The notes under the pieces were generated by a model that was not told the origin of the DNA, made no database searches, and worked only from the letters and a program-made list of their open reading frames with translations. A stretch of DNA of 8,486 bases, taken from positions 1-8,486 of the forward strand of contig CAAFEV010000105.1 in NCBI GenBank assembly GCA_900762005.1, written 5' to 3'. Source of the stretch: an uncultured Oscillospiraceae bacterium. Its GTDB lineage: Bacteria; Bacillota; Clostridia; Oscillospirales; Oscillospiraceae. Made by a program: the position numbers and the translations under genes. This document shows positions 5,216 through 8,486 of this stretch, in pieces. Position 1 is the first letter of the stretch; every line of letters begins with the position of its first letter.

Positions 5216-7313
5216 GATTGACAGTCTCCTTTACGGTTTCATTACGATTGATTTTCGTCATGCCGAGGGTGGTTTTGCAAATCAGCTTATCAAAGAGCAT
5301 AAACATTGCCGGCAGCATCAGAATGACCAGCAGCATACTGATGATTGCGCCCCTTGCCATCAGCATACACATGGAGCTGATGATTTCGATATCGGAGTAA
5401 AGCGCAACGCCGAAGGTCGCGGCAAAAAGCCCCGTGCCGGAAACAAGAATGGACGGAATCGAGGCGGTAAGTGCCGTATGCACGGCACTTTTTTTGTCCG
5501 CTCCGCCGATACGCTCTGCCTTGTAGCGCGTTGTCATCAAAATGGCGTAATCCACGGTTGCGCCGAGCTGAATCGTGCTGATGCAAATCGGCGTGATAAA
5601 TGCCATACGCTCGCCGAAATAATGCGGCAGACCGAGGTTGATGAAAATGCCGAGCTCAATCACGGCAATCAGAATAAACGGAAGCGAAAGGCTCTTCTCC
5701 ACCAACAGGATAATCAGGAAAATTGCCACAACCGAGACGGCGGTTACGACGGCAAAATCGTGCCCTGTGGTCTGAATCATATCCTTCAGGCAGGGCGCTT
5801 CGCCGATAATCATGCCCTTGGAGTCATACTTCTTCAAGATTGCCGTCAGCTCGTCAATCTGGCCGTTGACCTCGTCGCTTGCTGCGCGGTATTCGGAGTT
5901 AATCAGCAGCAGCTCCCAGCGGTCACTTTTCAAAATGCCCTTGATGCTGTCCGGGAGAATTTCCTCCGGTACCATAGAGCCGACCACCGACTCCATGCCC
6001 AGCACATACTTCACGCCGTCAACCTGCTCCATCTCCTGCTGCATGGTTTTGACGGTTTTTGCGGGCAGCTTGGCGTCTGCCAGAACCATGTGCGTGGAGG
6101 CAATGTCGAAATCGTCGCGAAGCTTGGAGTTGGCAATCACATAATTCATGTCCTGCGGCAGGCACTCGCCCATGTCGTAATAAACCTCGTCGTTTGCCTT
6201 TTCATAGCCGTAAAGAGCTGGGGTAATCAGCAGCAGAAAAATGATTAAAAATACCGGGAACCGCTTTACAATCCGAGCGGAAGTCTTTCGCATGTTCGGA
6301 ATCAATGAGCGGTGTTTTGTTTTGTGCAGCGGCTTATCCAGTACCAGAATGAGGGCAGGCAGCACCGTTACGCAGCCAATCACACCGAGCAGCACGCCCT
6401 TTGCCATCACAAGTCCGAGATCGCGTCCGAGCGTGAAGCTCATAAAGCACAGGGCGATAAAGCCGGCGATGGTAGTTACCGAGCTGCCGACCACGCTGGT
6501 CAGCGTCTCTTTAATGGCGAGTGCCATAGCCTCCTTACGGTCCGCGCACTTTTCACGCTGCTCGTTGTAGCTGTGCCAGAGGAATATGGAGTAGTCCATT
6601 GTGACGGCAAGCTGTAAAACGGCGGAAAGGGCTTTCGTGATGTAGGATATCTCGCCGAAGAAGTAGTTCGTGCCGAGATTGATTAAAATCATCGCACCGA
6701 TGGAGACAAGAAAGACGAACGGAATCAGCCAGCCGTCCAGAAGCAGCAGCATTGCGGCGCAGGCAAGCACAACCGCAAGTCCGACGTAAATCGGCTCCTC
6801 CTGCTCGCACAGATTCTTTAAATCCACAACCAGAGCCGACATTCCCGAGACAAAGCACTGCTTGCCGCAGACGGAGCGAATATCCTCCACTGCCTGCATT
6901 GTCAGATCGTCCGAGGTTCCGGCGTCGAAGAACACCGCCATCATGGTGGAATGGTCGGAGTTGAATTCCCTGTAGAAGCTATCGGGCAGCAGCTCCATCG
7001 GCACGGACAAATCCGCAAGGGAATCGTACCAGAGCACGGTGTCAACGTGGTCGATTGCCTCGACCTTTGCCTTGAGCCTTGCCACGTCCTTATCCGGCAT
7101 ATCCTCAAAAATCAGAAAGGTGAAGGCACCCTTGTGAAAATCCTCCATCAGCTCTTTTTGCCCGACCACCGTGTCCATATCCTCGGGCAGATAGGTCAGC
7201 ATATCATAATTCACTCGCGTTGCAAGCATTCCGAATACCGACGGAATGAGCAAAACCACCGTAAAAATTAAAATGGGAATGCGGTATTTCACAACCGCTT
7301 TTGAAAAACGCAT
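5208..7313 (-). CDS. MMPL/RND-superfamily exporter
   Basis: The 701-residue product is an integral membrane transporter of the MMPL type, which uses the proton gradient to export lipids or other hydrophobic compounds. It is built as two similar halves. A first membrane helix (11-30) is followed by an outer domain (about 31-170) and five helices (about 175-326); this is repeated by a helix at 352-370, an outer domain (371-515) and five helices (520-675). The proton-relay Asp-Tyr pair of this family is present twice, in TM4 (TMDYSIFLW, Asp240-Tyr241) and TM10 (ATVDYAILM, Asp588-Tyr589), so the pump should be active. The ATG at 7313 is chosen for AAAGGAGGAG (7331-7322) about ten bases upstream; the in-frame ATG at 7358 lies inside the preceding gene. 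The binding site overlaps the stop of the DUF308 gene and the end overlaps the heptad-repeat gene. The substrate cannot be told from sequence. Confidence 0.93.
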   Translation of the reverse strand: MRFSKAVVKYRIPILIFTVVLLIPSVFGMLATRVNYDMLTYLPEDMDTVVGQKELMEDFHKGAFTFLIFEDMPDKDVARLKAKVEAIDHVDTVLWYDSLADLSVPMELLPDSFYREFNSDHSTMMAVFFDAGTSDDLTMQAVEDIRSVCGKQCFVSGMSALVVDLKNLCEQEEPIYVGLAVVLACAAMLLLLDGWLIPFVFLVSIGAMILINLGTNYFFGEISYITKALSAVLQLAVTMDYSIFLWHSYNEQREKCADRKEAMALAIKETLTSVVGSSVTTIAGFIALCFMSFTLGRDLGLVMAKGVLLGVIGCVTVLPALILVLDKPLHKTKHRSLIPNMRKTSARIVKRFPVFLIIFLLLITPALYGYEKANDEVYYDMGECLPQDMNYVIANSKLRDDFDIASTHMVLADAKLPAKTVKTMQQEMEQVDGVKYVLGMESVVGSMVPEEILPDSIKGILKSDRWELLLINSEYRAASDEVNGQIDELTAILKKYDSKGMIIGEAPCLKDMIQTTGHDFAVVTAVSVVAIFLIILLVEKSLSLPFILIAVIELGIFINLGLPHYFGERMAFITPICISTIQLGATVDYAILMTTRYKAERIGGADKKSAVHTALTASIPSILVSGTGLFAATFGVALYSDIEIISSMCMLMARGAIISMLLVILMLPAMFMLFDKLICKTTLGMTKINRNETVKETVNHE

Positions 7314-7329
7314 ATGACAAGCTCCTCCT

Positions 7330-7920
7330 TTATTCACAATCCTCCGCATCAAGCACATCCGGCTTTTGATGGCGGATAATTTTCACAAACGTAATTGCCA
7401 CGCTGAGATTCAGCAGTCCCTCGGCAAACAGCGACACGCCGAGCAAAACGCACATTGCCTGCAAAGCCTCCGACGGGTGCAGCGTGAGCACCAATCCGAC
7501 CGCGCCGGTTAAAACGGCAAGCCCGAGAGTAAGGAACCACTGCCGGATGCCGAACCGCTTCGCGTCAAAGGCGATTTTCGTCTTGAACAGGCTGTCGGCA
7601 ATGGTGCAAACGCCCAACGCCGTGCAGATGAAGCTCATGACGTTTCCCGGCTTTATCAGGGTAATCACGCCCAGCGCAATCAACAGGATGCCGAACTCCA
7701 AATCGAATTGGAACGCAAGGCGAAACAAATCCTTCGAGAAGTAGCCGACCAGCTTCACAATGCCGAACACCAGCATTGCAATCCCGAAGAAAATCGCGAT
7801 AACGTGAACGGTCGGTGCCGGCAGCAGCATCATCAAAAGCCCGGCAAGGCAATACACGGCGCAGATAACGATATAACCGTATTTTGCAATCCGCATCGGA
7901 ACAACGGAGCGCATTTTCAT
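7330..7920 (-). CDS. DUF308/HdeD-like six-helix membrane protein
   Basis: The 196-residue product has six closely spaced hydrophobic helices (about 13-33, 37-59, 71-90, 95-112, 128-146, 153-176) with the Gly-rich pattern of the DUF308 family. The enterobacterial HdeD, an acid-resistance membrane protein, is its best-known member. The motifs LLPAPTVHVIAIFFGIAMLVFGI and GVSLFAEGLLNL show the internal repeat of helix pairs usual in the family. The ATG at 7920 has GGGAGGT (7934-7928) upstream; longer in-frame starts would run through the promoter and operator region. It is the first gene of the operon, 16 bases before the exporter. Its function in Firmicutes is not established; a stress-related or assembly role beside the exporter is inference. 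The C-terminal tail PDVLDAEDCE is acidic and probably cytoplasmic. Confidence 0.85.
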   Translation of the reverse strand: MKMRSVVPMRIAKYGYIVICAVYCLAGLLMMLLPAPTVHVIAIFFGIAMLVFGIVKLVGYFSKDLFRLAFQFDLEFGILLIALGVITLIKPGNVMSFICTALGVCTIADSLFKTKIAFDAKRFGIRQWFLTLGLAVLTGAVGLVLTLHPSEALQAMCVLLGVSLFAEGLLNLSVAITFVKIIRHQKPDVLDAEDCE

Positions 7921-7937
7921 TTTTCTGACCTCCCTGT

Positions 7938-7952
7938 GGCAGCACTGCTGCC
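7938..7952. promoter_or_regulatory. Perfect 15-base palindrome in the operon leader, candidate TetR operator
   Basis: GGCAGCA-C-TGCTGCC has two exact seven-base arms around one central base. It lies between the expected transcription start (about 7957) and the ribosome binding site of the DUF308 gene (7934-7928), where a bound repressor would block transcription. TetR-family dimers typically bind short palindromes of this kind, and a TetR-like gene is adjacent. The assignment is inference. Confidence 0.5.
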
Positions 7953-7963
7953 TTTCATGCACC

Positions 7964-7991
7964 AGTATAGCGAGAAAAAAACGTTTGAAAA
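7964..7991 (-). promoter_or_regulatory. Sigma-A-like promoter of the DUF308-MMPL-heptad operon
   Basis: On the minus strand TATACT (7969-7964) is a five-of-six match to the -10 consensus, and TTTTCA (7991-7986) lies 16 bases upstream with four of six -35 bases. The leader to the ATG at 7920 would be about 37 bases. It is the only good promoter between the preceding terminator and the operon's first gene. Confidence 0.55.
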
Positions 7992-7996
7992 CGGTT
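7979..7996. promoter_or_regulatory. Operator-like dyad over the -35 region
   Basis: AAACGTTT and AAACGGTT are separated by GA. Read as an inverted repeat the arms match at seven of eight bases. The dyad covers the -35 element of the operon promoter, so a bound regulator would compete with RNA polymerase. The AT-rich composition makes chance more likely than for the palindrome at 7938-7952. Confidence 0.35.
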
Positions 7997-8043
7997 AGAA
8001 GACCGTGCCGTGCCCAAAAACCGCGCACGGGGCAATCAATGCA

Positions 8044-8079
8044 CAAAAAATAGGCACGGGAGCTCCCGTGCCTAAAAAA
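8044..8079 (-). terminator. Intrinsic terminator of the TetR-type gene
   Basis: A perfect 24-base palindrome (8051-8074, arms TAGGCACGGGAG and CTCCCGTGCCTA) is followed on the minus strand by six U. It begins 16 bases after the stop of the TetR-type gene. It therefore separates the regulator from the export operon transcribed in the same direction, which has its own promoter at 7964-7991. Confidence 0.85.
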
Positions 8080-8095
8080 CAATATAGAAGCAGGT

Positions 8096-8486
8096 CTATA
8101 CCTGCCCTTGCAAAAACCCGGCAAACTCCTGCGAAAGGTCCTTTTTCAGCAGGAAAATTCTGCGTACGGACTGCGCATACTCCGGCGACATCCCGCTGTT
8201 CAGCCATTCGAGCACCAGACCGAAGCAGACGCCCTTGTAATAATCGATAATGGTTTTTTTGTCGGCTTCGCTCATCGGCACATCGGAAAGCAGGGTGTTG
8301 ACGTAATTGCCGACGAAGTGGCTGCTGACGTTCATTAAGTACCGTTCAAACACCTCACGGCTGACCGAACGATAGATGTGCATAATGGCACGCTTGCGGT
8401 GAGAGGCAAACTCGGTCATAGCGTCGAAGCATTCCACAATGGAGCGGACAGACGGGTATTTTTCAATGATTGCCTCGGACTCCTCC
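8096..8486 (-). CDS. TetR/AcrR-type transcriptional regulator, C-terminal part (runs off the right edge)
   Basis: The frame is open from the right edge to the TAG at 8098-8096 and gives 129 residues. The segment around HRKRAIMHIYRSVSREVFERYL, followed by helices with DYYKGVCFGLVLEWLNSGMS, resembles the ligand-binding C-terminal domain of TetR-like regulators common in Firmicutes. The helix-turn-helix, usually the first 50-60 residues, must lie outside the window, and a total near 190 residues would be normal for the family. A GTG at 8437-8435 is not the real start because coding sequence continues upstream (EAIIEKYPSVRSI). The gene stands directly before the DUF308-MMPL-heptad operon in the same direction, with its own terminator, and is the natural candidate for that operon's regulator. 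The family call rests on the C-terminal half only. Confidence 0.72.
   Translation of the reverse strand, partial: EESEAIIEKYPSVRSIVECFDAMTEFASHRKRAIMHIYRSVSREVFERYLMNVSSHFVGNYVNTLLSDVPMSEADKKTIIDYYKGVCFGLVLEWLNSGMSPEYAQSVRRIFLLKKDLSQEFAGFLQGQV

Noticed and set aside
5049..6248. Long plus-strand reading frame of about 399 codons across the exporter/heptad gene junction
   Set aside because: It is antisense to two well-supported genes, is rich in His/Asn/Gln/Arg without domain character, and has no convincing ribosome binding site. It follows from the codon use of the opposite strand.
63..7996. The shared octamer AACCGTTT in the control region at the left and in the dyad at 7979-7996, as a sign of one regulator for both
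   Set aside because: Eight bases, AT-rich in part, are too little for the claim, and the adjacent regulators belong to different families.
7330..8124. Start of the DUF308 protein at 8124 (264 residues)
   Set aside because: The extension would run through the TetR gene's terminator, the promoter and both dyads. The ATG at 7920 has a good ribosome binding site and gives a normal family length.

Overview
The window looks like chromosomal DNA of a spore-forming Firmicute, most likely a Clostridia member such as an Oscillospiraceae/Ruminococcaceae-type gut anaerobe. The grounds are an unmistakable spoVAD-spoVAE pair, strong AGGAGG-type ribosome binding sites in front of every gene, moderately GC-rich DNA and a TetR-MMPL-heptad-repeat gene cluster of a kind common in Clostridia. 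The species cannot be named from the sequence. I see no mobile element, CRISPR array, tRNA or rRNA.

Layout, left to right. Bases 1-200 are a control region. It has a TATAAT promoter for the rightward regulator gene and a strong Shine-Dalgarno sequence on the minus strand close to base 1, suggesting a divergent gene that starts just outside the window. Rightward genes: an XRE-type helix-turn-helix regulator with a long TPR-like C-terminus (201-1283), then a 50-residue Cys- and Arg-rich protein with an excellent ribosome binding site (1312-1464). A perfect GC-rich palindrome (1469-1496) closes this unit and also separates it from the genes converging on it.

Everything to the right is on the minus strand and is described here in the direction of transcription. 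A TetR-type regulator runs in from the right edge (8486-8096, N-terminal DNA-binding domain outside) and ends at a palindromic terminator (8044-8079). Next comes a 120-base control region with a sigma-A-like promoter and two operator-like dyads. This drives a three-gene operon: a DUF308/HdeD-like six-helix membrane protein, an MMPL/RND-type exporter with both Asp-Tyr proton-relay pairs, and a secreted protein with two long xxxLxxG heptad arrays. The genes are tightly spaced (16-base gap, then 8-base overlap). A terminator (2945-2983) ends the operon. A sigma-G-like promoter then starts spoVAD-spoVAE, whose products act with SpoVAC in moving dipicolinic acid through the spore inner membrane. 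spoVAC is not next to them here.

My reading is of two independent modules: a TetR-controlled envelope export operon whose exporter is paired with a secreted coiled-coil partner, and a forespore-expressed spoVAD-spoVAE unit. Beside these lies an XRE-TPR regulator with a small, unrecognised downstream protein. The small protein, the detached spoVADE unit and the heptad-array partner of the exporter are the points most worth following.
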